NCBI GenBank assembly: GCA_965248255.1 | Contig: CBDFIW010000003.1 | Span: forward strand, 1,426,001 to 1,490,000 | Source of the DNA: JAKZVK01 sp965248255 | Lineage (GTDB): Bacteria > Acidobacteriota > Terriglobia > Bryobacterales > UBA6623 | DNA: 64,000 bases | Direction: 5' to 3' | Shown here: one piece after another, positions 33,628-42,335 of the stretch | Layout: each line of letters starts with the position of its first letter | Position numbering within the stretch: position 1 is the first letter of the stretch | The notes under the pieces: generated by a model | Told to the model about the DNA's origin: nothing | The model's database searches: none | Seen by the model: only the letters and a program-made list of their open reading frames with translations | Translations under genes and position numbers: made by a program

Positions 33628-34914
33628 CTAGATCTTCACCTTGTCGTAGTCGAACGGCTCGTCGACGAGGTGATACTCCGGCTCGCCCTTCTTCTGCAGG
33701 TAGTAGGTCACCAGCGGGGTGCGCTCGAAGTCCGTCAGCTTGCGGGGATGGGCTTCGCCGTCGATCCATTCATAGATCGGCACTTCCCACGGATTGAACG
33801 TGTCGCTCAAGCCGCGCTCTTTGGCGATGCGATAGAGGTTGACGTTGCCCGGCTCGTGCCCGGCGAGCCACAGGCCGATCAAGTCCAGCCGGAACTTGTC
33901 TTTGCCGAACATGACGATGTTCGTCAGATGGTCGTTGCCGATAGTGAAGGCGTTGCCGTCGCGGCCGTAAATGCCCTCGATCATGGCAAGGCCGGTGTTG
34001 AGCACCTGCATGTTGTCACAGGTCTTGTGAGCCCATATCTCCTGGTGCATCGGGCTCAGATTCGCCGGGCTGTCGTAGCGCGCGTAGCCCAGCTTGCGGT
34101 GGTTCTCGAAGAACTTATTAACCCGCTCCTCGACCTTGGGATCGATGTTCGGCTGCATGAACTCCGGCGCACCGGTCACCATCCGCCAGCCGGGACAGAA
34201 CCGAACGAAGGGCTTCACCACCAGCCCCTGCTCGTTCTTTACCGACTGCGTCATGCACATGCCGTGGGCCTTCCACTTGGCGATGTTGAGCATCCACGAG
34301 TCGGGATCGTTCACCGGCGTGTAGTGCGGGATGTGCGAGTAGACGACTGGTTCAGGCACCTTCGACCAGTTCATCTCGTAGCCTTCGTCGAAGTTGCGAA
34401 TGCGCCGCTCGCACTCGTTCATCTTGACGCCATGGCGGTCATTGATATCGACAAAGCCGCGCAGGTTCCAGCTGTGGTAGTTGTTCGCCTCGACGAACGT
34501 CATGTCTCGGACGCCCACTTCCTTGAGGCCCATCACCATGCCTTCGTAGAACTGCGGGTCGGTACCGCTGCCCCAGGTGTCCTCGACGGGACGGTCTTTG
34601 GCCTTCACGCTGCACACGTTGGGCTTGAGGACGACCTTGTGCGTGACGGGGATGCCGGGCGTATCGGAGGGAACGAAAATCTCGCGCGCGAGTTTCAGTC
34701 CTTCGTTGCGCTTCTGATCGTTGTCGAACTTGTGCTTGGCGTGGGTGCGCCGGATGAAGATCGCCTTCGGATTTTGCTCGATGAACGGGTGCACCGCGAA
34801 GTAGGGCTTCGCATGCCGTTCGTCGATCTTCGGCAGCGCCGGCACCGCACCGGTCACCGCCGCCGCCCCGGCCATCAATCCGCCTTGCAAGAAGTGCCTG
34901 CGCGTCACGCCCAT
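33628..34914 (-). CDS. Tat-exported DUF362 domain protein
   Basis: 428 residues. MGVTRRHFLQGGLMAGAAAV is a clear twin-arginine signal. The DUF362 region carries VVLKPNVCSVKAKDRP, GVRDMTFVEANNYHSWNLRG, IAKWKAHGMCMTQSVKNEQG and AMIEGIYGRDGNAF. Unlike many DUF362 proteins there is no 4Fe-4S ferredoxin module, since no CxxCxxC motif is present. The family's biochemistry is not settled. It is convergent with the split gene and lies just before a further series of exported enzymes; folding in the cytoplasm before Tat export suggests a bound cofactor. Confidence 0.85.
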   Translation of the reverse strand: MGVTRRHFLQGGLMAGAAAVTGAVPALPKIDERHAKPYFAVHPFIEQNPKAIFIRRTHAKHKFDNDQKRNEGLKLAREIFVPSDTPGIPVTHKVVLKPNVCSVKAKDRPVEDTWGSGTDPQFYEGMVMGLKEVGVRDMTFVEANNYHSWNLRGFVDINDRHGVKMNECERRIRNFDEGYEMNWSKVPEPVVYSHIPHYTPVNDPDSWMLNIAKWKAHGMCMTQSVKNEQGLVVKPFVRFCPGWRMVTGAPEFMQPNIDPKVEERVNKFFENHRKLGYARYDSPANLSPMHQEIWAHKTCDNMQVLNTGLAMIEGIYGRDGNAFTIGNDHLTNIVMFGKDKFRLDLIGLWLAGHEPGNVNLYRIAKERGLSDTFNPWEVPIYEWIDGEAHPRKLTDFERTPLVTYYLQKKGEPEYHLVDEPFDYDKVKI

Positions 34915-35386
34915 ACCGTCACCTCGCTAGCCGCCCGTTATCCCAAGCGCTGCTTTAACTTGGCTGCCCCTATTGTACACTTGGCGGCACAAGAACCTAA
35001 AAGGCGTTCAACACAAGAGGCACCCAGTCCGCGAAGCGGACGGCGGACAATAGCCCACGGTGGAGCCGCAGGCGGAACCGTGGGTCAAAAAACCATTAGA
35101 AAGGAGCAGCCCCGGCAGGGGCGTAGGAGGGTTTGCTAGAGAACCCGTTGGCATCGGTTTTTCCTACGCCCCTTGCGGGGCTTGTGTCCCCTTCTGCCTG
35201 GTTACCCACGGTTTCGCCCTAACGGGCTTCACCGTGGGCTACTTTCCAGCGCCCCTGCCGGGGCTGCGGGTCGCAAACGAACCACGTTCTGGCTTGAGAG
35301 CATTCGCCAAGTAGTCTAGGCTCGTTCGGGAACTTCGCCCCGAGCGACTGTGCCTCTTCGGAGCAGTGGCCCCGGCCACGCCCGCG
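34915..35386. other. Intergenic, rich in double-hairpin repeats
   Basis: 472 bases without a gene. Between 35027 and 35085 lies a double hairpin, GTCCGCGAAGCGGAC followed by GCCCACGG...CCGTGGG. A related hairpin in the other orientation is at 35206-35247 (CCCACGG...CCGTGGG plus GGCTACTTTCC), and GCCCCGGCAGGGGCG-type palindromes are at 35110-35122 and 35165-35185. Confidence 0.6.
35027..35085 (+). repeat. Double-hairpin intergenic repeat
   Basis: GTCCGC-GAA-GCGGAC is a perfect 6-bp hairpin; after GGACAATA comes GCCCACGG and, 22 bases on, CCGTGGG. A close copy is at 41404-41470, and shorter relatives are at 29434-29480 and 35206-35247. Copies lie only in spacers. Confidence 0.6.
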
Positions 35387-36973
35387 TCACCCAACATTCA
35401 ACTTCGAAGGATAGGAACCGTACTCCACGTAAACTTCCATGTTCTCGATCGAGATGCCGCCCGCCAAGCCGCCGGGCCGCTCGTCTAGCGAGATTTCAAG
35501 CTCGTTTTGCCCCTGGCGAGGCCTGATGTTCTCGAGATGGAACTCGAGCATCTGTCCTTGATACGGGGCGACCTGCCACGAGAAGTCCCGCAGGCAGGTT
35601 TCCCCCTCCAGCGATTGGCCGTTCAACAGAACGTTCAACCGGTCCGCGCTAACAAGGTTGTTGGCCTGGAGTTGTAGCTGCACCCGCCGCACGCGGCCGG
35701 CTGACCCCTCGATGTCGTCAGCGATGGAGAAGGGGATGCGGTAGCGCTTGCCCGGCTGGGCTTTGGGGATCTTGATTGGCAGCGTAGCGTCGTAGCCCAG
35801 CTCGACCGCCCTCTCGGAACGCCGCCGCTGAATGTAGCGTTTGCTTCCCTCGCGGATCAAGTCCGGATCGCCCAACTCGGCAAGGATGCGCCTTTGCGGG
35901 TCGTCCAGGGGCCAGCGCATGAACCAGGCGTAGATGCCATCCACGCCGCGCGCCCAGTGGTTGGCAACGACCCCCCGTGCGGCCTCCGCGTCGGGATAGA
36001 CCCGCACCGGCGAACCGCTCGCCTCGTCGGTGACATAGGGCTGCAGCATGCCGTACACCGGAATGTCCTTCTCGTGCGCCGCCTCGATGAGCCAGTCGAT
36101 GGGCATGTCCGGATCCATCGTGAAGTCGAGGTACAGCAACGGGACCACGAAATCGACCAGCCCTTCCTTGAGCCAAGTGCGGACATCGAGGCCCCGCTCG
36201 CGACACATCTCTTCGGTGGGGTAGACGCGCGCGCCTACCTGCCCGGGTGTCCCCCGCTGGCCTCGCACTGTGCTCCCTCGGACCATGCTCGAGATCCGCC
36301 GCACGTACTCGGTGAGCACTGGCGTGTACTCCGCTACGTCTTCCGGACGCAAACACAAAGGCATCCCGCCGGGCGCCGCGGCAAAGTCCAGCTCGACGCC
36401 CTCGACCCCGTATTCGGTCGCGAGTTCTTCGAGCACCGCGAACTGATGATCGCGAACTTCCTCGTGCGCCATTCCGCGGCCTTCAGGGACGCGAAACTTT
36501 GGGTCCATCCCGCCGTAGCTCGACATGCGTACACTGGCGAAGAACTCCATGCCCTTGTCGTGCGCACGATCGATCAACACGGTGAGGGGATCGAGCCCGC
36601 GATCGATCAGGCTCTGCATGTTGTGCCAAACGCGCCAGTAGGCCGCCATCTCGAACGGCCGCTTATCGGCGCCGAAGCGCATGCCGACTTTCGACGGATG
36701 GAACAGGCCGTCGCCGCGCTCGACGCCATAGATGAAGGTATCGACCGCCGTCCCCGCCACTTCGTCCACCGGCCGCCAAGCGTCCTCCATGGTCATCGGG
36801 GGCTCGAAGACAAACAGGTAGTAATGGCGGGCGTCGTTGAAGTAGATGGTGCGACGCTTGCGCCCCGACGCAGTGCTCTCCGCCGCACCTGCGGGTGCGC
36901 CGGCAGCGGCGAGGCTCGACCCCGACGCCCCCGCGACGCCCTGAATGAAATTTCGCCGGGTAACGCTCATCAT
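35387..36973 (-). CDS. Tat-exported glycoside-hydrolase-like protein (GHL10-type)
   Basis: 528 residues from ATG 36973, chosen because GGGAGGAAC lies just upstream; a start at 37003 lacks this. SVTRRNFIQGVAGASGSSLA is a Tat signal. The core (about 60-400) looks like a TIM barrel with VDTFIYGVERGDGLFHPSKV, YGVEGVELDFAAAP (conserved Glu/Asp pair typical of glycosidase barrels), LVDFVVPLLYLDFTMD and VDGIYAWFMRWPLDDPQRR. The C-terminal ~120 residues are a beta sandwich (VQLQLQANNLVSADRLNVLL). The family (GHL10/DUF4434-like) has no firm substrate. It is 34 bases from the RidA gene, likely in one operon. Confidence 0.72.
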   Translation of the reverse strand: MMSVTRRNFIQGVAGASGSSLAAAGAPAGAAESTASGRKRRTIYFNDARHYYLFVFEPPMTMEDAWRPVDEVAGTAVDTFIYGVERGDGLFHPSKVGMRFGADKRPFEMAAYWRVWHNMQSLIDRGLDPLTVLIDRAHDKGMEFFASVRMSSYGGMDPKFRVPEGRGMAHEEVRDHQFAVLEELATEYGVEGVELDFAAAPGGMPLCLRPEDVAEYTPVLTEYVRRISSMVRGSTVRGQRGTPGQVGARVYPTEEMCRERGLDVRTWLKEGLVDFVVPLLYLDFTMDPDMPIDWLIEAAHEKDIPVYGMLQPYVTDEASGSPVRVYPDAEAARGVVANHWARGVDGIYAWFMRWPLDDPQRRILAELGDPDLIREGSKRYIQRRRSERAVELGYDATLPIKIPKAQPGKRYRIPFSIADDIEGSAGRVRRVQLQLQANNLVSADRLNVLLNGQSLEGETCLRDFSWQVAPYQGQMLEFHLENIRPRQGQNELEISLDERPGGLAGGISIENMEVYVEYGSYPSKLNVG

Positions 36974-37009
36974 GTTCCTCCCGTTCCTAAAGCGCCTCCC
37001 CAAGCGAGC

Positions 37010-37375
37010 TTAGGGCAACTCGGCCACAAACGCCGCTTCAATATTCATGCCTGACTGCAAATCAACGCCGTAGGCCCGTCGGTTCGGCGGATGCGTGCTG
37101 AAATACGCTTGGTACGCCTCGTTGACGGCGGCGATGTCGTCGACCACGTGCTCCAGGTAAAGCCGCACGGAGACGACGGCCGTCTTGTCCACACCGGCCC
37201 GCGAGAGAATGTCGTCGAGCTGCCGGAAGATCTCTTCGAGTTCCGCCGCCACGCCTCCGCTCACGGGCGACTTCTCGCCCGGAGGGATTCCGGTCAGGAC
37301 GGTTTCGAGGGTGCGGCCGGAGTGGATGACGGCCGCGCTGAAGGGGAAGTTCGGTCGGGTATCGATGAATTCCAT
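37010..37375 (-). CDS. RidA/YjgF-family protein
   Basis: 121 residues from ATG 37375, which has AAAGGA at the right spacing; an upstream ATG at 37417 does not. Sequence features: FPFSAAVIHSGRTLETVLTG, SPVSGGVAAELEEIFRQLDD, VSVRLYLEHVVDDIAAVNEA and YFSTHPPNRRAYGVDL, where the family's usual catalytic Arg (R-x-x) near residue 105 lies in RRAYG. RidA proteins hydrolyse reactive enamine/imine intermediates from PLP enzymes, but members inside catabolic clusters act on pathway-specific imines. Overlapping transcription with the GHL10-type gene is likely. Confidence 0.88.
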   Translation of the reverse strand: MEFIDTRPNFPFSAAVIHSGRTLETVLTGIPPGEKSPVSGGVAAELEEIFRQLDDILSRAGVDKTAVVSVRLYLEHVVDDIAAVNEAYQAYFSTHPPNRRAYGVDLQSGMNIEAAFVAELP

Positions 37376-37726
37376 GACGGTCCTTTCGTTGCGCCAGTGT
37401 ATCAGAGCCCCACCCACGAAAGTGGAGTCGAGGCTCCAGGGCGATCGAGATTGAATTCAGCTTTCGGATAAGTTGGGAAGGTTCTGCGATCAACGTGGCA
37501 GGCCTCTGTCGTAATATAGAGCTGCTCACGGTCGGCCGCCTCCAACCAAACCATGTCAGTTTGTCCCATTTGTCACAGTCGGTTTCCAGCCGAATGCGCA
37601 AACACCGTGTCAATGAAGCACCACGTTGTACGACACCAGTTTGTATTAGAAATAAACTGAGATGTCCAGCGGCTCTTAGCGTCTGGCGTTTGGCCGATGG
37701 AAACCCCTTGGCGGACCACTTGTGGT
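37376..37726. other. Intergenic, no gene seen
   Basis: About 350 bases, visibly less GC-rich than most of the window. No coding signal is seen in either strand. Confidence 0.5.
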
Positions 37727-38845
37727 TTAGCGGCGCACTCCAGTCGTATAGACGCTGTTTGCCCAAGTGCCACCGCAGATTTGCGAGGAGTTGCCGCTGC
37801 ACTTCATATTGCAGTTATTAGCGGTACCGTAGCTGCCAAAGTCAGTGTCACAGAAGCAAGCGCTACCGTATTGCGTGGCGGCGCACGGAAACCCCCTGCG
37901 GCCGCACTCCGCGATACAACTCTCGGGCGTCAAGGTTCTGGAGTTGATCACCTGGTGGCCGTTGAGATCGCGGGCAGAGCTGTCCTTGTAGCAGCCTAGG
38001 TACTTGCCGCGAGGCGACGGGACGGAACGGCGGCGCTGCTGCCCTGAGCCGCCCGTTCTGTAGACGCTATTCGCCCAGGTTCCGCCACAGGTCTCGCGCG
38101 AGTTGCCCGTGCACCCCATATTGCAATTGGTGGCTTCGCCGTAAGCGCCGTAGTCGTTGTCACAGAAACAAGCGTTTCGGTACTGCGTGGCCGCAAACGC
38201 ATAGCCTCGACTCGTACACTCCGAGATGCACCCGCCATTCGTAAGACCATTCGATCTGAAGCTATAGCCTCCCAGGTCCCGATTTGATGCGTCCTTGTAG
38301 CAGCCGAGATACCGCCCCGCGGGCGATGGCTTTGGATCCGGTGAGGGACCGGGGCCTGGAGCGGGGCCCCGTGCCGCTATACACTGGCGCACAAAATACC
38401 GCAGACTCTGGAGCCCGGCCCCGGTGAAATTCGGATTTCTCCAGTTGGGGTACTGCGCTTCCGTGGTGTATGTTCCCCACATCCATTGGGCGCGATCATG
38501 GCCAAATCGGCCCCAGGTGTCCGGTGGAATCGTTGAACCTCCGCGTACTCCCCTGCCGACGAATAGTCCGTACTGGTTGATGACCCAGGGCTTTCTGCCG
38601 TTGTGGTCGTCGGTACCGGTGTAGGAGTTGAGCCGGTTGGCTACATCGCGCGTCCAAGCCTCGATACAGGAACGGCCTTCCCGTGTTTGCCATGGCTCCT
38701 GAGCTCGAGCCGACCCGGCAGCAGCTAGCAAGGTCAGAATGAGAACTATGCAAGAACCAGCACCATCAATCTTGCAACTCGCGCCAATGCTACGCGCAAA
38801 TCGAGGAACGTCACGTTGTTCAAGCTGCCCGGGATTCCTGGCCAT
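37727..38845 (-). CDS. Secreted protein with two WSC domains
   Basis: 372 residues; AAAGGAT lies before ATG 38845. A long positively charged head precedes a signal core (SCIVLILTLLAAAGSARAQ). Residues 50-158 are an unknown domain with aromatic residues (HNGRKPWVINQYGLFVGRG, DRAQWMWGTYTTEAQYPNW). A Pro/Gly linker (160-177) leads to WSC domain 1 (~178-264: YLGCYKDASNRDLGGYSF, CISECTSRGYAFAATQY, ACFCDNDYGAYG, CGGTWANSVY) and WSC domain 2 (~280-368). WSC domains are eight-Cys modules best known from fungal stress sensors and carbohydrate binding; bacterial cases are rare. The role is probably glycan binding at the surface. Its neighbourhood is spacer DNA, suggesting a transferred unit. Confidence 0.82.
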   Translation of the reverse strand: MARNPGQLEQRDVPRFARSIGASCKIDGAGSCIVLILTLLAAAGSARAQEPWQTREGRSCIEAWTRDVANRLNSYTGTDDHNGRKPWVINQYGLFVGRGVRGGSTIPPDTWGRFGHDRAQWMWGTYTTEAQYPNWRNPNFTGAGLQSLRYFVRQCIAARGPAPGPGPSPDPKPSPAGRYLGCYKDASNRDLGGYSFRSNGLTNGGCISECTSRGYAFAATQYRNACFCDNDYGAYGEATNCNMGCTGNSRETCGGTWANSVYRTGGSGQQRRRSVPSPRGKYLGCYKDSSARDLNGHQVINSRTLTPESCIAECGRRGFPCAATQYGSACFCDTDFGSYGTANNCNMKCSGNSSQICGGTWANSVYTTGVRR

Positions 38846-39260
38846 GACTGTATCCTTTCAGTTTCTGAACACAGGCTAGGTCGCTTTCAGACCCTGTCCA
38901 GCATACACCCCGCTCGTTGGCTGACTCAACGGGCTGATTCACCTGTGAAGAACTAGCTGCAACTCAGGCCCGAAACCCCGGCTACGCCGCGGCTCCCAAG
39001 CTGGAGGTCCAGTAGAGGCTCCGATTGGACAGGAAGTTCCAAGTCAAGCACTTGGGCGACGGCGTCAGCGACTGATTGAATGGTAAGCCGGCGACACGCA
39101 CCTTTTCGACCGTTCTAAACGAAGATTTCCTTTTTGGCCGTCCGGGCACGCATCGGATAGCCGACCACCGGCTGCGATGCAACCGGTTTTCGCACTGCTG
39201 CCACAGTGATAGTTGAAGGAAGTTGCCCGGAGATGTTGGAACGAGGTCCCGGACGCTTGC
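38846..39260. other. Intergenic, no gene seen
   Basis: 415 bases between the WSC gene and the amidohydrolase, lower in GC, without a convincing gene on either strand. Confidence 0.5.
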
Positions 39261-40100
39261 TCACAGATCGAGCAACTGTGCGATGTTGCCGCCGAGAATC
39301 CTGTCTTTGTCGGCCTGTTTGATATCGAGGCGTTGCACCTTATCGAGTTCGCTCTGTGCGTAGGAAATCAAGCCGGGGTTCTTGTGAGGCCCGTCACTAC
39401 CCCAGACCAGCTTCGCGGCGCCGGCCCTCCTGACCGCTTCCTCTATCTTGTAGACGAGCGCCACGGCACTGGTATCGAGCAGAACGTTGCCGAATTCCTC
39501 CGCCAACCGAATGAAGGCGTCGACCATGTCCCGGTCCCGGCTCATGTACGCGCCCATATGAGCGAAGAGGAACGTTGTTTCGGGGAACGATTTGGCGAGC
39601 CGCCGGGCGACGCGCGCGTCCCCTCTCGTGTCGACGAGGCACGGGGCGCCGTGTTTTGCGGCGAGCGTGAACACTGGGTCGATGATGTACTCCCTCAGCC
39701 GGCACTCGCCGGCGTGAATCTTGATGCCCCGGAACCGCTTCCCTCGCAGGGCGGCGTCGAGCTCTTCGATTACCGGCCACTCGTAACTCGGCAGTGCGTA
39801 TACGTAGGGGATGAGCCGGTCGGGAAACTGTTCGACCGCCGCCTCGGCCATCTCGATGGAGCGCCGGGTCGTAGTCGACATCGCGAAGACGATAGATCGG
39901 TCGATGCCGGCCGCGTCCATCACCTCGACGATGGCCTTGGCTGAGTACTCCGTCTTCGCCGCGTCGCCGTGCTTGAGGTGGGCGTGAGAATCGATCACGA
40001 GGGTACCACTCGCACGTGACGGGGCCGCGGCGGCACCCATCGAGAGCGCGGCGGCTCCGGTCGTACGGGCGAATTGACGCCGGGTGAATTTGTTTCTCAT
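39261..40100 (-). CDS. Tat-exported amidohydrolase (Amidohydro_2)
   Basis: 279 residues from ATG 40100, supported by AGAAGGAG upstream; the frame stays open further upstream, but that part lies antisense to the enolase-superfamily gene. RNKFTRRQFARTTGAAALSM is a Tat signal. Domain: IDSHAHLKHGD (H-x-H), FRGIKIHAGE, FLFAHMGAYMSRD and KLVWGSDGPHKNP (metal Asp), with the terminal ILGGNIAQLLDL found in amidohydrolase-2 TIM barrels, which hydrolyse C-N bonds or decarboxylate. Its gene start is 102 bases from the divergent MLE-like gene, so the two likely share a control region. Confidence 0.85.
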   Translation of the reverse strand: MRNKFTRRQFARTTGAAALSMGAAAAPSRASGTLVIDSHAHLKHGDAAKTEYSAKAIVEVMDAAGIDRSIVFAMSTTTRRSIEMAEAAVEQFPDRLIPYVYALPSYEWPVIEELDAALRGKRFRGIKIHAGECRLREYIIDPVFTLAAKHGAPCLVDTRGDARVARRLAKSFPETTFLFAHMGAYMSRDRDMVDAFIRLAEEFGNVLLDTSAVALVYKIEEAVRRAGAAKLVWGSDGPHKNPGLISYAQSELDKVQRLDIKQADKDRILGGNIAQLLDL

Positions 40101-40202
40101 TGAACTACTCCTTCTCCCAGATGCTCTCGGATCGTCTCCGGGCTCCCGGCGGGCGGTGGCGCCTCGATTCATTTCCGCACCATCTATCATGGAGGATTCC
40201 CC

Positions 40203-41327
40203 ATGAAAATCACCGCCGTTGACAACTACCCCGTCTCGATCGGCGTACGGCCCGACGTCAGTATCGTCAGCTCGCTGGGTGCCCATCGGGTCTCGCGCTA
40301 CCTCATCGTCGCCGTCAACGACGATCAAGGCCGCACCGGCCTGGGTGAAGCCACCGTTATGCCCATCTGGAGCGGTGAGACCCAGCAGAGCGCCCTCGCC
40401 GCGATCCGCGACCTGCTTGCACCCGTCCTTGTCGGTCGCGATCCCCTGGAAGTCGGCGCGCTCGCCCATGCCATGGACCGCGCCCTGATCGGCAACCCAT
40501 TCACCAAAGCCGCCATCGAGATGGCCTTGCTCGACCTCGCCGGCAAAGCCCTGCGCGTCCCGGTGTGCTCCTTGCTCGGAGGGGCCCGTCGACCGCCCGA
40601 GATTCCCCTCAAATTCTCTATCGGCGCCTTCCCGCCACCCAAGACCGCCGGTGTCGCAGAGATGATGGCCGGCGAAGGTTTCCGTGCTGCCAAGGTCAAG
40701 GTCGGCCTCGATGTGAAGACCGACATCGAACGCGTCGCGGCCATTCGCTCCGCCATGGGAGACAACTTCCCCCTCGGCGCTGACGCCAACGGCGGCTGGA
40801 ACGAGATGCAGGCGGTGGCCGCGCTGCCTCATCTGGAGCGGCTCGGCGTCAATGTTCTCGAGCAGCCTCTCGACCGCGGCGAGTTTCGCGCCACCGCCCG
40901 CCTGCGTCAACGCACCTCGATCCCCATCATGCTCGACGAAGGTGTCTTCACAGCGCGGGACGCCCTCGAAGCCATCCGCTGCGAAGCCTGCGACATCATC
41001 AGCATCTATCCCGGCAAGAACGGCGGCATCCGCCGCTCGGTCGAGATCGCTCAGATGGCCGCCGCCGGGCTCGACTGCGTGATCGGCAGCAACCTCGAAT
41101 GGGATCTCGGGACGGCGGCGATGCTACACACCGCGTGTGCCATCCCGAACCTGTCGGCCACGGTGAACCACGACATCATCGGGCCCGTCTACCACGAGCG
41201 CCGCATTGCCCAGGAGCCGATCCGTTACGACGAGGGGTGCGCGGTGCTGCCCTCCGGCAATGGCCTCGGCGTGGAGGTCGATCCAAATTCGTTGACGGGG
41301 GTCGAAGCAGTCGGTCACGAAGCGTAG
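40203..41327 (+). CDS. Enolase-superfamily muconate cycloisomerase/racemase-like enzyme
   Basis: 374 residues. Strong Shine-Dalgarno GGAGGA before ATG 40203. The capping domain (1-115) and barrel follow the MLE subgroup: K164-x-K166 in RAAKVKVGLD as the first Lys pair, metal ligands D194 (LGADANGGW), E220 (LEQPLD) and D245 (MLDEG), and K272 in YPGKNGGIRRS as the general base on the other face. The Lys on strand 7 excludes the mandelate-racemase His-Asp dyad. Reaction could be lactonisation, dipeptide epimerisation or racemisation. No signal peptide, so cytoplasmic. Divergent from the exported amidohydrolase. Confidence 0.88.
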   Translation: MKITAVDNYPVSIGVRPDVSIVSSLGAHRVSRYLIVAVNDDQGRTGLGEATVMPIWSGETQQSALAAIRDLLAPVLVGRDPLEVGALAHAMDRALIGNPFTKAAIEMALLDLAGKALRVPVCSLLGGARRPPEIPLKFSIGAFPPPKTAGVAEMMAGEGFRAAKVKVGLDVKTDIERVAAIRSAMGDNFPLGADANGGWNEMQAVAALPHLERLGVNVLEQPLDRGEFRATARLRQRTSIPIMLDEGVFTARDALEAIRCEACDIISIYPGKNGGIRRSVEIAQMAAAGLDCVIGSNLEWDLGTAAMLHTACAIPNLSATVNHDIIGPVYHERRIAQEPIRYDEGCAVLPSGNGLGVEVDPNSLTGVEAVGHEA

Positions 41328-41403
41328 GGGCGCAGCGTGCTACTGATTATGACTTGACGAAAACCTCACTCTGACCTCGGTCTACCAAACCACGTCAGAC
41401 AAG

Positions 41404-41470
41404 AGTCCGCGAAGCGGACGGGCGGACAATAGCCCACCACGGTGGAGCCGTCAGGCGGAACCGTGAGGGT
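41404..41470 (+). repeat. Double-hairpin intergenic repeat
   Basis: Close copy of 35027-35085: GTCCGCGAAGCGGACG, then GCCCACCACGGTGG and GGCGGAACCGTG. It lies between the racemase and isochorismatase genes. A weak GTAGGGGC relic is at 41324-41346. Confidence 0.6.
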
Positions 41471-41591
41471 TCCCGACACAAAATTACGAGAGGCCCTGAA
41501 GGGCGCGTACGAAACGCCCCGAGGTACCGAGCAGCTGCGTCCTAGACAGCGCTACAGTCTCTTGCGTTGGCTCACCAGCTGCACGCCGTCG

Positions 41592-42320
41592 CTACTCTGC
41601 GGTCTTGCCCGATATCCTCTGCAGGTGAGCGGTGACCTCCTCAACCGGCATCACGTCACCCAGGTCGATATCGATATCGAGCAGATTGACCTCGTGCATG
41701 ATCTCGCAGCGCTCACCGACGGCTTCCCGGGGGACGATGACGTGATACGTGTGTGACGCGTCGCGGCAGGTGGCGTACACGCAGTGGCTCGTGCTGACCC
41801 CGGTGATGATCAGCGTGTCGATGCCGAGTGAGGCCAGGTTCATCTCGAGGTTGGTCGCCCGCAGAGCCGAGGCGTACTTCTTTCTTACGATCTTCTCGGT
41901 GGGCCGCCGCTCGAGCCGTGGGTCCAGATCGAAAAGGGACGCATCCGGGTTGTCGCGCGTCGTGTTCTCGATCTTCTTGTCGTGAGGCGACGGCGGTTCG
42001 GCTGGGTCGAGGTCGTAGGTCGTGAAGAAGATGGGAATGCGGGCCGTGCGCGCCGCTTCCAGCACTTTGCACGTCGCCTCGACAACCGAGTCCAGCTCAC
42101 TGCCCATCGGGAAGGCCGCTGGTTGGGTCCACTTCAATGCCAAGTCGATAACGATCACAGCGGGCCGCCGCCCGAAGCCAACACGGCCCCCCCACTTGAG
42201 CTCCCGGTACTGATCCTGTAAGTAAGCCAGGTGCTCTTTGAGAGGCACACGAAGCTCGCTGGGCAAGCGAAGGTTCTCGGAACCGAAAGGCGGAGGTGCG
42301 GCAGGGTCTTGGTTCGGCAT
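41592..42320 (-). CDS. Isochorismatase-family cysteine hydrolase (N-carbamoylsarcosine amidase-like)
   Basis: 242 residues. The catalytic triad can be read as D59 in VIVIDLALKW, K147/K148 in IVRKKYAS and C180 in GVSTSHCVYATCRDA. The motif order fits N-carbamoylsarcosine amidase and related amidases rather than true isochorismatase or nicotinamidase. The family splits C-N bonds in carbamoyl or formyl amides. Like RidA and the amidohydrolase it fits breakdown of nitrogenous small molecules. No signal peptide. It is 15 bases from the propeller gene upstream on the same strand and probably co-transcribed with it. Confidence 0.88.
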   Translation of the reverse strand: MPNQDPAAPPPFGSENLRLPSELRVPLKEHLAYLQDQYRELKWGGRVGFGRRPAVIVIDLALKWTQPAAFPMGSELDSVVEATCKVLEAARTARIPIFFTTYDLDPAEPPSPHDKKIENTTRDNPDASLFDLDPRLERRPTEKIVRKKYASALRATNLEMNLASLGIDTLIITGVSTSHCVYATCRDASHTYHVIVPREAVGERCEIMHEVNLLDIDIDLGDVMPVEEVTAHLQRISGKTAE

Positions 42321-42335
42321 CTTGATCCGTATAGG

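Noticed and set aside
33580..35139. 519-codon plus-strand frame
   Set aside because: Antisense to the DUF362 gene, which has a Tat signal and family motifs; the frame is a GC-bias artefact.
35894..37054. 386-codon plus-strand frame
   Set aside because: Antisense to the Tat-exported glycosidase-like gene, with no domain or start site.
40101..40910. Extension of the amidohydrolase frame upstream to 549 codons
   Set aside because: This part lies antisense to the enolase-superfamily gene, whose catalytic residues are intact; the Tat signal and Shine-Dalgarno place the start at 40100.
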